This document shows positions 37,241-46,758 of a stretch of DNA of 64,000 nt, one piece after another; the stretch's first letter is position 1, and every line of letters begins with the position of its first letter. The translations under genes and the position numbers were made by a program. The notes beneath the pieces were generated by a model. It saw nothing but the letters and a program-made list of their open reading frames with translations, was not told the DNA's origin and searched no databases. The stretch is taken from assembly GCA_020445765.1 (NCBI GenBank), contig JAGRFY010000071.1, positions 1-64,000 of the forward strand, in the 5' to 3' direction. The DNA comes from Rhodocyclaceae bacterium (GTDB lineage Bacteria > Pseudomonadota > Gammaproteobacteria > Burkholderiales > Rhodocyclaceae).

Positions 37241-37792
37241 GCGCCCTACGAGGCGCGGGTCGATGCACCTGACCCGGTGCAATTGGTGCTGCCCGGATCC
37301 CCGTGCAAGGTCGGGGTCCTTCCCGGCTGGCCTGTCCCCGGCTTGCCTGTCCAATTGGCAGCATCTGAATCCTCGCTGCAGATGCCCTCGCCACGGCTAC
37401 TCTACGCGTGCGCATCGCACCGACCATCCCTGCCGACCGCGCATGAGGCGTGAACCCGGGGGATCGACATGGCTCGTTTGCCATCGACCCGCCCGCGCTC
37501 GGGCCGTGCGAATCGTCCTTCTCCCGTCCGGCCCGCGGGAGGCCTGCGCGAGCGGCCCCGCGGGCGTAGGTCTCCGACCGGAGTGTTATGGCGCAATGGG
37601 ATTCGCGATCTACCCGCCGGCACGCCCTTGCAGCTTATTCGACCGGCATCTCGCCGAATGGGAAAGCCTCGCCCGAATTTCGGACCGTGGCCGACCGAAT
37701 TCGTCCGATCTCGCTACGAGCGCCGACCAGCTGCCAACTCGGGCAAATCCTCAAGCAATTGATTAGTCGTTTGTTTTCCGAATAGACCGGCT
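37241..37792. promoter_or_regulatory. Upstream region of the CoA-transferase operon with an activator-site candidate
   Basis: About 550 bases without a credible gene. CCCGAATTTCGGA at 37672-37684 differs from TCCG-N5-CGGA at one position and lies 109 bp ahead of the -24 element. A half-matching ACCGAATTCGTCC follows 22 bp later. The left part holds nothing I can interpret. Confidence 0.45.
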
Positions 37793-37808
37793 TGGCACCG
37801 CAATTGCT
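37793..37808 (+). promoter_or_regulatory. Sigma-54 promoter of the CoA-transferase/thiolase/ligase operon
   Basis: TGGCACCGCAATTGCT is a perfect match to TGGCAC-N5-TTGCW. It is 48 nt ahead of the GTG start of the first gene. Confidence 0.88.
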
Positions 37809-37855
37809 GTGGGCTTTCCCCGAGTCGGCAATCACGCACAGCGGGAGGAAAGGCA

Positions 37856-38578
37856 GTGTCACTCAACAAAGTTCATTCGACGCCCGAGGCAGCCTTGGCG
37901 GGGTTCCTGCATGACGACATGACCATCATGTCAGGTGGATTCGGAGTTTGCGGGATTCCCGCGGCCCTGATCGACGTCATTCTCGATTCCGGTGTCCGCG
38001 GCCTGACCCTGATCTCGAACAATCCCGGAGCCGACGGACACGGCCTGGGCAAGCTCTTCAAGAACCGCCAGGTGCGCAAGCTGATCTGCTCGTACGCGGG
38101 TGACAACGCGCTGTTCGCACAGCAGTTCATGGCCGGCGAGGTCGAGGTCGAATTCAATCCCCAGGGAACCCTGGCCGAGCGGATCCGGGCAGGCGGCGCC
38201 GGCATTCCGGCCTTCTATACCCGTACCGGTGCCGGCACGGTGATCGCCGAAGGCAAGCCGACCGCCGAATTCGATGGCCACCCGCACGTGCTGGAACGCG
38301 GCCTGCGCGCCGATCTGGCCCTGGTTCACGCCTGGATGGGCGACACAGAGGGCAACCTGCTCTACCGGATGACCGCCCGCAACTTCAATCCGCCGATGGC
38401 GACGGCAGCGGAGGTAACGGTTGCCGAGGTCGAAACCCTGGTTCCGGTGGGCAGCTTCGACCCCGATCACATCGTCACGCCAGGCATCTTCGTCGACCGG
38501 CTGGTGGCGGTCGGCGCGATCAACAAGCACATCGAGCAGCGCACCGTACGCCCGCGCCCGCTCGCCGCGGAGGCCTGA
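37856..38578 (+). CDS. 3-oxoacid CoA-transferase subunit A
   Basis: A 240-residue class I CoA-transferase alpha subunit: TIMSGGFGVCGIPAALID (CoA-binding GGFGxxGxP), LISNNPGADGHGLGKLF, YTRTGAGTVIAEGK and DLALVHAWMGDTEGNLLYR. With subunit B it moves CoA from a donor such as succinyl-CoA to a beta-keto acid. The start is GTG at 37856, supported by GGGAGGAAAGG. It is the first gene behind a perfect sigma-54 promoter and is followed one base later by subunit B. In this locus it would activate the beta-keto acid made by the carboxylase. Confidence 0.93.
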   Translation: MSLNKVHSTPEAALAGFLHDDMTIMSGGFGVCGIPAALIDVILDSGVRGLTLISNNPGADGHGLGKLFKNRQVRKLICSYAGDNALFAQQFMAGEVEVEFNPQGTLAERIRAGGAGIPAFYTRTGAGTVIAEGKPTAEFDGHPHVLERGLRADLALVHAWMGDTEGNLLYRMTARNFNPPMATAAEVTVAEVETLVPVGSFDPDHIVTPGIFVDRLVAVGAINKHIEQRTVRPRPLAAEA

Positions 38579-38579
38579 A

Positions 38580-39215
38580 ATGCCCTGGACCAGACAAGAA
38601 ATGGCCGCCCGTGCGGCCGAGGAATTGCGCGACGGCTTCTATGTGAACCTGGGCATCGGCATCCCGACCCTGGTGGCCAACTGCGTGCCGCCCGGCATGC
38701 GGGTGCAGTTCCAGAGCGAGAACGGCATGCTCGGCATGGGTCCTTTTCCCTATGAAGGCGAGGAGGATGCCGACCTGATCAATGCCGGCAAGCAGACCAT
38801 CACCTCGCTGCCGAGCACCAGCTATTTCGACAGCGCGAGTTCCTTCGGCATGATCCGCGGCGGTCACATCCAGCTGGCGATACTCGGCGCACTGCAGGTG
38901 TCGGCCCGGGGCGACCTCGCCAACTGGAGCGTGCCCGGCAAGATGATCAAGGGCATCGGCGGCGCAATGGATCTGGTGGCCGGCGTACGCCGGGTGATCG
39001 TCCTGATGGAGCACATTTCCAAGGGCGAAATCAAGATCGTCGAGCAATGCTCGCTGCCGCTGACCGGCGTGGAGGTGGTGAACAAGATCATCACCGACCT
39101 GTGCGTCTTCGAAGTCGGGCCCGGCGGATTGGTGCTGACCGAACTCGCACCGGGCGTGACCGAGGACGAAATCCGAAGCAAGACCGGCACCCCGTTCGCG
39201 ACTCAGCTGCACTGA
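38580..39215 (+). CDS. 3-oxoacid CoA-transferase subunit B
   Basis: A 211-residue class I CoA-transferase beta subunit. The catalytic glutamate is Glu47 in QSENGMLGMGP, which forms the glutamyl-CoA intermediate. Other family segments are VNLGIGIPTLVANCVP, GGHIQLAILGALQVS and KGEIKIVEQCSLPLTG. The ATG at 38580 lies one base after the stop of subunit A, with GCGGAGG ahead, so the two are made together in equal amounts. Sequence does not tell acetoacetate from an aromatic beta-keto acid as the substrate. Confidence 0.93.
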   Translation: MPWTRQEMAARAAEELRDGFYVNLGIGIPTLVANCVPPGMRVQFQSENGMLGMGPFPYEGEEDADLINAGKQTITSLPSTSYFDSASSFGMIRGGHIQLAILGALQVSARGDLANWSVPGKMIKGIGGAMDLVAGVRRVIVLMEHISKGEIKIVEQCSLPLTGVEVVNKIITDLCVFEVGPGGLVLTELAPGVTEDEIRSKTGTPFATQLH

Positions 39216-39430
39216 GTCCCGACCGGTTGGCAAGGCTGTTCGTTTCGCGGGGGCGCATGGGTTCCGATGCCGGATATCCCTCCTCTCCGACCCAGCATCT
39301 CTACCATCGGATGCGTCCCCGCACTTTGTCCCTCGCAGCGTCGGATCGCCTGAGGAGGCCTTCGGCGCCCTTTTGCCGGCGCGCGGCACGGCCTCATTGA
39401 ATTGTCGATTTCGGTGCCCAGGAGGCATTC

Positions 39431-40597
39431 ATGACGGTTTGCATCGTCGGCTGGTCCCATACCCCCTTCGGCCGCCACGACGGCGTCGGCTTCGAAGATC
39501 TGGTGGTGCAGGCCACCCGCGAGGCACTGGCGCACGCAGGCATCGGCGGCACGGCCGTCGACGGCGTTTGGCTGGGCCAGCTCAATGGCGGCTTCATCCC
39601 CGACATCTTCTGTTCATCGATGCCGTTCCAGGGCGAGCCTTCACTGCGCTGGAAACCCGCGACCCGGGTCGAGAACGCCTGCGCTTCGGGCTCGGCGGCG
39701 GTCTTCGCCGCATCTGACGCGATCGAAGCCGGGCGCGCCGAGGTGGCACTGGTGGTGGGTGCCGAGAAGATGTCCGCAGTCAGCGGCCGCGAAGTGACGG
39801 AGATCCTGTCGGGGGCCTCCTACTACGCCGACGAGGGCGCCACCGGGCTGAGTTTTCCCGGCATCTTCTCGCGCATCGTCGCGGCCTATGCGGAGCGATA
39901 CGGCGACCCTTCGGCGACGATGGCGGCGATCGCCGCGAAAAATCACCTGAACGGGACTCGAAATCCGTATGCGCAGATCAGGCGTGACCTCGGCTTCGAG
40001 TTCTGCAACACCGTCTCGGCGGCCAATCCGCTGATCGAACCGCACTTGCGCAAGACCGACTGCTCGCTGGTCTCCGATGGTGCGGCCGCGCTGGTACTGG
40101 CCCACCCGAAGCGACTGGCGGAGTTCGGGCAGGCGGTCCGCATTCGCGCCCGGAGCCAGCACAACGATCTGTTGCCGATGGCCGGGCGCGACCTGCTGGC
40201 CTTCGACGGACCGCGGCGGGCCTGGCACTCGGCCCTCTCGGCAGCCGGCTGCCGCCTGGGTGATCTCGACTTCGCCGAGGTCCACGACTGCTTCACGATC
40301 GCCGAACTGCTGACCTACGAGGCCATGGGGCTGGCCCGGCCGGGCCACGGCAGCGACGCCCTGAAGGACGGCACGGTCCATATCGGCGGTGCCTTGCCGA
40401 TCAATGCCTCCGGCGGTCTCAAGGCCAAGGGTCATCCGATCGGCGCCACCGGGGTATCGATGCACGCGTTGGCCGCCATGCAGCTGACCGGCACGGCCGG
40501 CGAGATGCAACTGCCGGCACCCGGGCTGGGCGCGGTGTTCAATATGGGCGGTGCCGCAGTGGCAAACTATGTCAGCATTCTCGAGCCGGTGAAATGA
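39431..40597 (+). CDS. SCP2-type thiolase (acetyl-CoA acyltransferase-like)
   Basis: A 388-residue thiolase-fold enzyme of the SCP-x/lipid-transfer type. The nucleophile is Cys84 in ENACASG; His285 sits in EVHDCF and His335 in GGLKAKGHPIGATG. The C-terminal CxGxG of classical thiolases is replaced by FNMGGAA, as usual in this subfamily. It would cleave a beta-ketoacyl-CoA to acetyl-CoA and an acyl-CoA, the last step of the ketone route. It lies 215 nt after subunit B of the CoA-transferase on the same strand, with AGGAGG upstream. That gap shows no promoter I recognise. Confidence 0.9.
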   Translation: MTVCIVGWSHTPFGRHDGVGFEDLVVQATREALAHAGIGGTAVDGVWLGQLNGGFIPDIFCSSMPFQGEPSLRWKPATRVENACASGSAAVFAASDAIEAGRAEVALVVGAEKMSAVSGREVTEILSGASYYADEGATGLSFPGIFSRIVAAYAERYGDPSATMAAIAAKNHLNGTRNPYAQIRRDLGFEFCNTVSAANPLIEPHLRKTDCSLVSDGAAALVLAHPKRLAEFGQAVRIRARSQHNDLLPMAGRDLLAFDGPRRAWHSALSAAGCRLGDLDFAEVHDCFTIAELLTYEAMGLARPGHGSDALKDGTVHIGGALPINASGGLKAKGHPIGATGVSMHALAAMQLTGTAGEMQLPAPGLGAVFNMGGAAVANYVSILEPVK

Positions 40598-40703
40598 AGC
40601 CGACGCTGCGCTCCACCCGGCGCCCGAATCACCACGCCCGGTCGGTCGCGCACGCCACTGCACCGGTGCCTGACCCGATCCGGCCGAGGAGGTCACGCCT
40701 GCC

Positions 40704-42218
40704 ATGAACATCGCACAATTGCTGGCACGCGCCGCCCGGGTCTTCCCCGATCGCCCGGCGATCCTGCACGGCGACCGCAAGCTCCATGATTACCGCGAAT
40801 TCGGCGACCGGGTCGCCCGCCTCGCGCATTTCCTGCGCGACGGGCACCGCCTGGACGCCGGCGAACGCATTGCAATCTTCATGGACAACCGCCCCGAGTA
40901 CCTCGAAACGCTGTACGCGATCCTGTGGGCCGGACTGGTCGCGGTACCGATCAATGCCAAGCTCCACCCGCGCGAGGTGCGCTATATCCTGGCCGACGCG
41001 CAGGTCCGCATGCTGGTGACTTCCTCGGAGCGCAATGGCGATTTCACCGATCCTGCGGAGCCGCTACCCGGCGGATGCACAGCAATCACCTGCGACGGTA
41101 GCGAATACCTGCAGGCATTGACGGCACCGGTTCGTGCGCCCGCGGATCGACTTCCCGATGATGTCGCCTGGCTGTTCTATACGTCGGGCACCACCGGCCA
41201 GCCGAAGGGCGTGATGCTGAGCCATCGCAACCTGATGACCATGACCAGCAGCTACCTGTCCGATGTCGATGCGCCTCGCGATCACGACGCCATGGTCTAT
41301 GCGGCACCGATTTCCCATGGCGCAGGGCTGTATGGATTCGCCTGTACGCTCAAGGCCGGCCTTCACCTGGTTCCCGCCTCCGGCGGATTCGACCCGGATG
41401 AACTGATCGCGCTGGCCTGCTCGCCCGGCAATCTGACGATGTTCGCCGCACCGACCATGGTCAAGCGACTGATTCGCCGGATCGCAGACAGCGATGCTTC
41501 GACCGCGGGCTTCCGCACGATTATCTACGGTGGCGGCCCGATGTACCTCGAGGACATTCGCGAGGCGCTCGAAGTGATGGGTCCGCGCTTCGTGCAGATC
41601 TACGGACAGGGCGAATCGCCGATGACGATCACGGTCCTGCCGCGCGAGCTGCTGGCCGACCGTACCCATCCCGACTGGGCCACCATGGCGGCCTCGGTCG
41701 GCTTTGCCCAGTCACAGGTCGAAGTCCGGATCGTCGACGATCAGGGCGACTCCCTCGGCCCCGGTGAAGTCGGGGAAGTCCTGGTTCGCGGCGATGTGGT
41801 CATGCTCGGCTACTGGCAGAATCGTGAAGCAACCGCCAAGGCGCTGCGGGACGGTTGGCTGTGGACCGGGGACATGGGCGCGCTCGATAGCCGCGGATTC
41901 CTCACGCTGAAGGATCGCTCCAAGGATGTGATCATCTCCGGCGGTTCGAACATATATCCCCGCGAAGTCGAGGAAGTCCTGCTCAAGCACCCGGGTGTGC
42001 TGGAAGTGTCGGTGGTGGGCAGGCGAGATCCCGAATGGGGGGAAGTACCCGTGGCCTTCGTGGTGGCGGAAGGCGTGCCGCCCGAATCTCTCGACCGGTT
42101 GTGCCTCGCCGAGATCGCGCGATTCAAGCGGCCCCGTGAATATCGATTCGTACAAGGCCTGCCGAAGAACAACTACGGCAAGGTCTTGAAGACCGAGCTG
42201 CGAAAGATGCTCGAATAG
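40704..42218 (+). CDS. Acyl-CoA synthetase (AMP-dependent ligase)
   Basis: A 504-residue ANL-superfamily ligase with all key motifs: P-loop FYTSGTTGQPKGVM, IYGQGESP, GWLWTGDMGALDSRGF, the hinge KDRSKDVIISGGSNIYPREVEE, and the C-terminal catalytic Lys in NNYGKVLKTELR. It converts a carboxylic acid to its CoA thioester with ATP. It lies 106 nt after the thiolase with AGGAGG upstream. In the acetophenone system a ligase activates the beta-keto acid; here this complete enzyme could do so, or it could activate the acid released by side reactions. Substrate is not predictable. Confidence 0.92.
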   Translation: MNIAQLLARAARVFPDRPAILHGDRKLHDYREFGDRVARLAHFLRDGHRLDAGERIAIFMDNRPEYLETLYAILWAGLVAVPINAKLHPREVRYILADAQVRMLVTSSERNGDFTDPAEPLPGGCTAITCDGSEYLQALTAPVRAPADRLPDDVAWLFYTSGTTGQPKGVMLSHRNLMTMTSSYLSDVDAPRDHDAMVYAAPISHGAGLYGFACTLKAGLHLVPASGGFDPDELIALACSPGNLTMFAAPTMVKRLIRRIADSDASTAGFRTIIYGGGPMYLEDIREALEVMGPRFVQIYGQGESPMTITVLPRELLADRTHPDWATMAASVGFAQSQVEVRIVDDQGDSLGPGEVGEVLVRGDVVMLGYWQNREATAKALRDGWLWTGDMGALDSRGFLTLKDRSKDVIISGGSNIYPREVEEVLLKHPGVLEVSVVGRRDPEWGEVPVAFVVAEGVPPESLDRLCLAEIARFKRPREYRFVQGLPKNNYGKVLKTELRKMLE

Positions 42219-42832
42219 ACCTGGACGCCGGGACATTCCGACGCAGGCGAAGACTCTGCCAAGCCTCTCGGCAATTGCCTCGGTGCGATTGGCGCAGGCA
42301 CCGCGTTTCCGAACCGGCGGCGAAGACCGAAGCCGGCGCGCAAAGGCCTGACACCGTCAGACGTGCCAGTCGTTGACCGGATGGCGGCGCGCATGCAGGG
42401 TCAATACCCGACCTGGCGCGCCATTTGGCGCAGCCGCGCCAAGACCTCGGCTCGCCGTACATGCGGCCCGGCTGCCGATCTCGTGCGTGCCTGGCGCGCG
42501 CGACGGGGAGAAGACGGCAAAGTGCGTCCAGCAGCGGCACAGGATCGAGAATCTGGCCCCACATCGTCGAACCACCCATCGCTCGACAGGAAGCGGCGAT
42601 GCGCCTCGACAGCAGTCCTCGATAATGGGTCCGACCCCTTGAGGACATGGTGAGCCACCCGCAAGTCGAAAACGGAATCCCCTTCCCGCCCGGTCATCGG
42701 GGGCGATCGCCGATCCGCAGTCGCAGCCGCTCGGACCGGGTTGGAAGCTTCGACGACTCGCGGATATCGGGACAGCCCGGGATTCCCGTCTGGAATGCGT
42801 CGTCCGCGGCAACGGCCGGGACAGCGTCGACC
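42219..42832. other. Intergenic stretch after the acyl-CoA ligase
   Basis: About 610 bases between converging units. Open frames here are Arg/Ser-rich and lack motifs on both strands. No terminator with a T-run, RNA gene or repeat was identified. Confidence 0.4.
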
Positions 42833-43537
42833 CTACTGAAGCGCGCAGCTACCGTCGCCGCCGTCGCGGACATAGTAGTCGATGATCGCCAAGTTGGCAT
42901 TGGTCGCGGCAATGACGTTCCAGCCCGGGACCAGAAAGATCGGGGCATGTTGCCGTGCACCGCCAAGTTGGGTGAGGGCAACGCTATTGACGGACACGTC
43001 GAAGAGCATGTCGCCGTTGTCGAACAGGTTGACAAAGGGCTCTGGCTGCCCGCTGCGCGGGTTCACTGCGCACCCGCTAGCCACCGTGGCGTAGGTGGTC
43101 GCATACAAGTTGTTGCTGGCCGCATATTCCAGTTCGCCGATTACGGTGTTGCCGGAGGTGTCGGGCAAACAGATGTTTGCCTCATTCGCCGTCGCGTCAA
43201 ATACATAGGTGTCCGACACGCGCCTGCCCAGCGCAACGGCGATCGTGCTCCGGCCATTGATCAGCCAGACTCGTGCATCCGGGGCGAAGAACGACACCAC
43301 CGCGACGGCACTGCCATTAAGGGATATCGTGCCGGAACTGTTGCGCTTGGGGTTATAGAGCCCCACCTGAACCACCGGAGACATGCCGTCGGTGGGATGA
43401 ACCTCGCATGCCAGGGTGGCGGACGCGTAGCTCTTTCCGCTGGTTCCGATCTGGATTCCCGCCGCGGCCCAGGTCGGCTCGCTGATCACGGCAGCCGACA
43501 CGAATGCGCACAAACACAATTTGCAGACATCCATCAT
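42833..43537 (-). CDS. Secreted protein of unknown function
   Basis: A 234-residue protein I do not recognise. It has a short signal peptide (CKLCLCAFVSAAVISEPTWAAA), then a beta-rich domain with many Ser, Thr, Asn and Val residues (SGTISLNGSAVAVVSFF, SDTYVFDATANEANICLPD), suggesting an extracytoplasmic all-beta fold. Three or four Cys in the mature part may form disulphides. ATG 43537 (or 43534) follows AGGAG. It is a single gene, with a long gap on its right leading to an IS remnant. The less Arg-rich composition compared with shadow frames supports true coding. Confidence 0.7.
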   Translation of the reverse strand: MMDVCKLCLCAFVSAAVISEPTWAAAGIQIGTSGKSYASATLACEVHPTDGMSPVVQVGLYNPKRNSSGTISLNGSAVAVVSFFAPDARVWLINGRSTIAVALGRRVSDTYVFDATANEANICLPDTSGNTVIGELEYAASNNLYATTYATVASGCAVNPRSGQPEPFVNLFDNGDMLFDVSVNSVALTQLGGARQHAPIFLVPGWNVIAATNANLAIIDYYVRDGGDGSCALQ

Positions 43538-43743
43538 TTCTTCTCCTGGCGCGCTACGACGTGGCCGGGAACGAGCGGCCGTATTACCGGCATGTTAATG
43601 GGCGGTCGGGCCGCCAAAGATTAAACGTGTGAGCGATTGTATGGCGGCCGCCCGAATGGGGATGAGGACGGCGCCGGGGGGAACGCCGAATGAATGCCCG
43701 CACTCAGGGCCATCGCATCTTCATGCCATCCGCCCCCAGCACT

Positions 43744-43960
43744 TCAGTCCGGGAAGTCACCGATCTGGCGGCCAACCTGCAATTGGTCTTGCTGCCATTT
43801 GCGGGCCTTGTCCAGTCCCGTCTGGCGCATCGTGATACGGCGAACCGCGGCCAGGACGTTCGCCGCGAAACCAGCCTGAGTGGTCGGCAGGGCCTTGGTG
43901 AACTGGGGGCCGAAACGCCAATGAAGGCGGTTATCCACCGCCCAATGGCGACGGCCCGAA
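43744..43960 (-). pseudogene. ISAs1-type transposase remnant (C-terminal end)
   Basis: The minus strand reads GRRHWAVDNRLHWRFGPQF, then AANVLAAVRRITM, close to the conserved C-terminal HWxIENxLHWxLDxxF and NxAxLRRIALN of ISAs1/H-repeat transposases. The N-terminal and catalytic parts are missing, and upstream sequence on the same strand no longer reads as transposase. It is a decayed fragment, with no flanking inverted repeats found. Confidence 0.6.
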
Positions 43961-44655
43961 CTGGCGACTGACCCGACTTCGGCAGCCATGGGGGGTATTC
44001 CCGGGATGGCGAAGTCCGCTCGCAAGTTCCGCCATCCGCGAACCGAAGCATCTTGCGCGACAGGCGCTTCGTTCGAAGATGGGCGGCCGGGGTTGACTGG
44101 CGCCGCATGCTCAGCGGACCTGCGCGGCGCGACCGGTCGTTATCCACCGTACATCGCGGTGAGCGGGAGATGCCCCGGCGACGCTCAGCCGTGACCGAGC
44201 CTGTTTCCGTGAAACTGCCGCGAGTGGCAACTTCGCGGCAAGCCTTCGATCGACGCGGTCTCGGGATCACGAACCGGCTAGGCGCATCCGATCCGATTCA
44301 TGCCGGGTGCAGCATCGGCGACGTCCGCGGCCATTGCGCCAGGCTCGGAATCCGGTGTCGCGCCGGTCATCGATTTCGGCAGTGCCGAATCTGTGCCGGA
44401 TCCTCCGTCCCCGCGCTGTCCCTCGGAAGGCGACAGTCACTGGCCGTCCCGTTTCCACTGGGATCAGCGGCGCAGCGCCGGCGCTGCGTGACAAATGCGC
44501 GATGCATTCGAAATGAGCGCGTGAATCGAGCCCGCCAGACTCCATCGCAAGTGGATGCCGGATTCCGGATTCGAGAGCCTGTCCGACATCCACCTGCAGG
44601 CCATCCGGCCGTCGAATGCGGAACGGGGCCATCCATTCCATTCAGGAGAACTGAA
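43961..44655. other. Non-coding stretch between the IS remnant and the MauG-like gene
   Basis: About 700 bases. Frames are open but low-complexity, and none shows a domain or signal peptide. It may contain further decayed insertion-sequence DNA. The ribosome-binding site of the next gene (AGGAG at 44644) is at its right edge. Confidence 0.35.
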
Positions 44656-46758
44656 ATGTCCAGAAGATCGAAACACCGAATCAGCGGCGCCCGAAGCCGG
44701 CGCCGCGGGGCCATGGTGGCGGGTGGTCTTGCCTTGGCGTTCGCATGGGGTACGGCAAGCGCCAATGACAGTCCGGTGGCACTGCGCAGCTTCATCGACA
44801 CCCAGGTCGGCGGCATCGAGAAACTGATGGTGCCTGCCCAAGACAGGGATCTACCGCAGCCGCGGCTTGCCGATGGCACGCCGGATCCATTCTTCGAGAC
44901 CACCGAGGCCAAGCGCTATCTCGGCAAGCAACTTTTCCACGACCCAGTGCGCACGGCGAGGGTGCGCGAGGCGTTCGGCGGCATCCGCGAGGTCGCGCAG
45001 ACCGCCTCCTGCGGCAGTTGCCACCAAGGCGAGTCGGCATCCAAATCGGGAACCTTGTTCAATTTTGCAGTCGGCGGCGAAGGGCGACACTACACGGACG
45101 AGGACGGCAACTTCGTGCCACGGCGGCGTGCGCGCACCGACATTCTGCCCCCGCTGCGGTCGACGCCTCTGTTTGCGGGCGATGCCCTGGTCGACGAGTT
45201 GCCGACGCTCACCGACATCTACGAGTTCGCGGTTGGCAGTCCCGCCAGAGGCCGCAAGCTCCCCGACCCGGGCCGTCTATTGGCGACCGGCCGGCTCGAC
45301 GCCCTCGACAGCGTCGGTCGCAATGCCCCAGGTGTGATCGGGGCGGCGTTCAACAACCGCCTGCTGATGGGCGGCTTTGCCGGCGAGCCCGACAGTTCGC
45401 CCGGCGGCCTCAACCCGTTCAACCACCCGGCGCAGGAAAACGTCGCGCTGCTGCTGCTCGATGCCCACCGCATGCTGGAAGACCAGTCGGCCGAATTGCA
45501 GAAGATCCCGGCCTTCATCAAGCTCTTCCAGGATGCCTTTCCCCAGGAGGCCGCCGCTTCACCCGACTGCAGTCCGTACATGCCGCCTGCCCCAGGTAGT
45601 TGCGATGGATTGATCAACGACATCACGGTGTTTCGTGCGACCGCCACCTTCCTGCGCACCACGGTTACCCGCGACACCGCCTGGGACCGATTCCTCGCCG
45701 GTGACGACGGGGCGCTGACACCCACGCAGCGGCGTGGTGCTCGGCTGTTCTTTACCGAGGCGCGCAACGGTGGAGCAGGCTGCTACGGTTGCCACAGTGG
45801 TCCAATGCTGAATAAGCAGGTGGACGATCCGGACGTGGCTGGCGTCGGGCGTTTCGTCGACGAGAACTTCTACAACCTGGGTCTTTCCGACCATCCGCTG
45901 CAGGCGTTGAATCGACCCGGCAGGAACGATCCCGAATTCCGGGACGATGGGCGGCGCGAGGTCACGGGGGAGGACAGCGACGCCTTCAAGTTCCGCGTGC
46001 TCACCTTGCGGCAACTGAAGGACGCGCGCTTCTTCTTCCACAACGGCTTGTTCAGTTCGGTTCGCGAGGTCGTGCGCTACTTCAATGAAGGCGTCCCGCA
46101 GGATGCCGTCGCGGCCGGCGCCGGCACGCTATCCGAGCGCTTCACCCATCCACGGGGCGAAGACTCGCCGCCCGGGCTTGGGCTCGACACCGTTCAGGTC
46201 GACGCGTTGACCGATTTCATCGAGAACGCGCTATACGATACGGCGTTCGTGCATCACGACCCGGCATCACCGACGCAGATGTTCCAGCTCAGTCCCCCCG
46301 ACGTCCAGTACTCGGTCTTCCGGCCCGAACTGGCGGCGCTTGGCGCCATCGACGGCTTCCCGCTCAGCGGTCGCGCCGAGGACAATGACGACCCCTTGTC
46401 CAGGCGCGACATGGGGCTCGAGTTTCTGGACGTCACTGCGCAGGCGGCGATCACCCGGATGCCCGACGCGCCAAAGGCCGCCGGCGGGGTTACCGCTGAC
46501 GTGGTTCGCATCCGCAATGCCGGAACGTCGATCATCGACACTCACTTGCTGGTGGTCGCGCGGGATCTTCCGGCCGGCACGAGGATGATCAACGCCAGCG
46601 GCACGACGTCCGATGGCGCACCGTACTTGCGCGTCTTCCTGCCGGCGGGGCAACTCGCCCCCGGCCAGAGTACCGATGTGCGCCTGGAATTCACCGGCCC
46701 CCCGCAGCGTGCGCCCGCCTATCGTTTGACTCTGTTGTCCGGTCAAGGCGAACCCTGA
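44656..46758 (+). CDS. Dihaem cytochrome c peroxidase/MauG-like protein
   Basis: A 700-residue exported protein: signal peptide (GAMVAGGLALAFAWGTASA), then a cytochrome c peroxidase/MauG body with two haem-c sites, Cys119-Gly-Ser-Cys122-His123 and Cys376-Tyr-Gly-Cys379-His380. LGKQLFHDPV before the first and RRGARLFFTEARNGGAGC before the second are typical. It is about twice the usual 330-350 residues, with an insertion between the haem domains and a C-terminal beta domain of about 120 residues (VRIRNAGTSIIDTHLLVVARDLPAGT) that may bind a partner. ATG 44656 follows AGGAG. It may act as a peroxidase or protein-modifying oxidase; target unknown. Confidence 0.88.
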   Translation: MSRRSKHRISGARSRRRGAMVAGGLALAFAWGTASANDSPVALRSFIDTQVGGIEKLMVPAQDRDLPQPRLADGTPDPFFETTEAKRYLGKQLFHDPVRTARVREAFGGIREVAQTASCGSCHQGESASKSGTLFNFAVGGEGRHYTDEDGNFVPRRRARTDILPPLRSTPLFAGDALVDELPTLTDIYEFAVGSPARGRKLPDPGRLLATGRLDALDSVGRNAPGVIGAAFNNRLLMGGFAGEPDSSPGGLNPFNHPAQENVALLLLDAHRMLEDQSAELQKIPAFIKLFQDAFPQEAAASPDCSPYMPPAPGSCDGLINDITVFRATATFLRTTVTRDTAWDRFLAGDDGALTPTQRRGARLFFTEARNGGAGCYGCHSGPMLNKQVDDPDVAGVGRFVDENFYNLGLSDHPLQALNRPGRNDPEFRDDGRREVTGEDSDAFKFRVLTLRQLKDARFFFHNGLFSSVREVVRYFNEGVPQDAVAAGAGTLSERFTHPRGEDSPPGLGLDTVQVDALTDFIENALYDTAFVHHDPASPTQMFQLSPPDVQYSVFRPELAALGAIDGFPLSGRAEDNDDPLSRRDMGLEFLDVTAQAAITRMPDAPKAAGGVTADVVRIRNAGTSIIDTHLLVVARDLPAGTRMINASGTTSDGAPYLRVFLPAGQLAPGQSTDVRLEFTGPPQRAPAYRLTLLSGQGEP

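Noticed and set aside
42219..42832. A possible transposase remnant in the gap after the acyl-CoA ligase
   Set aside because: Some frames looked faintly gene-like, but no conserved transposase motif could be aligned.
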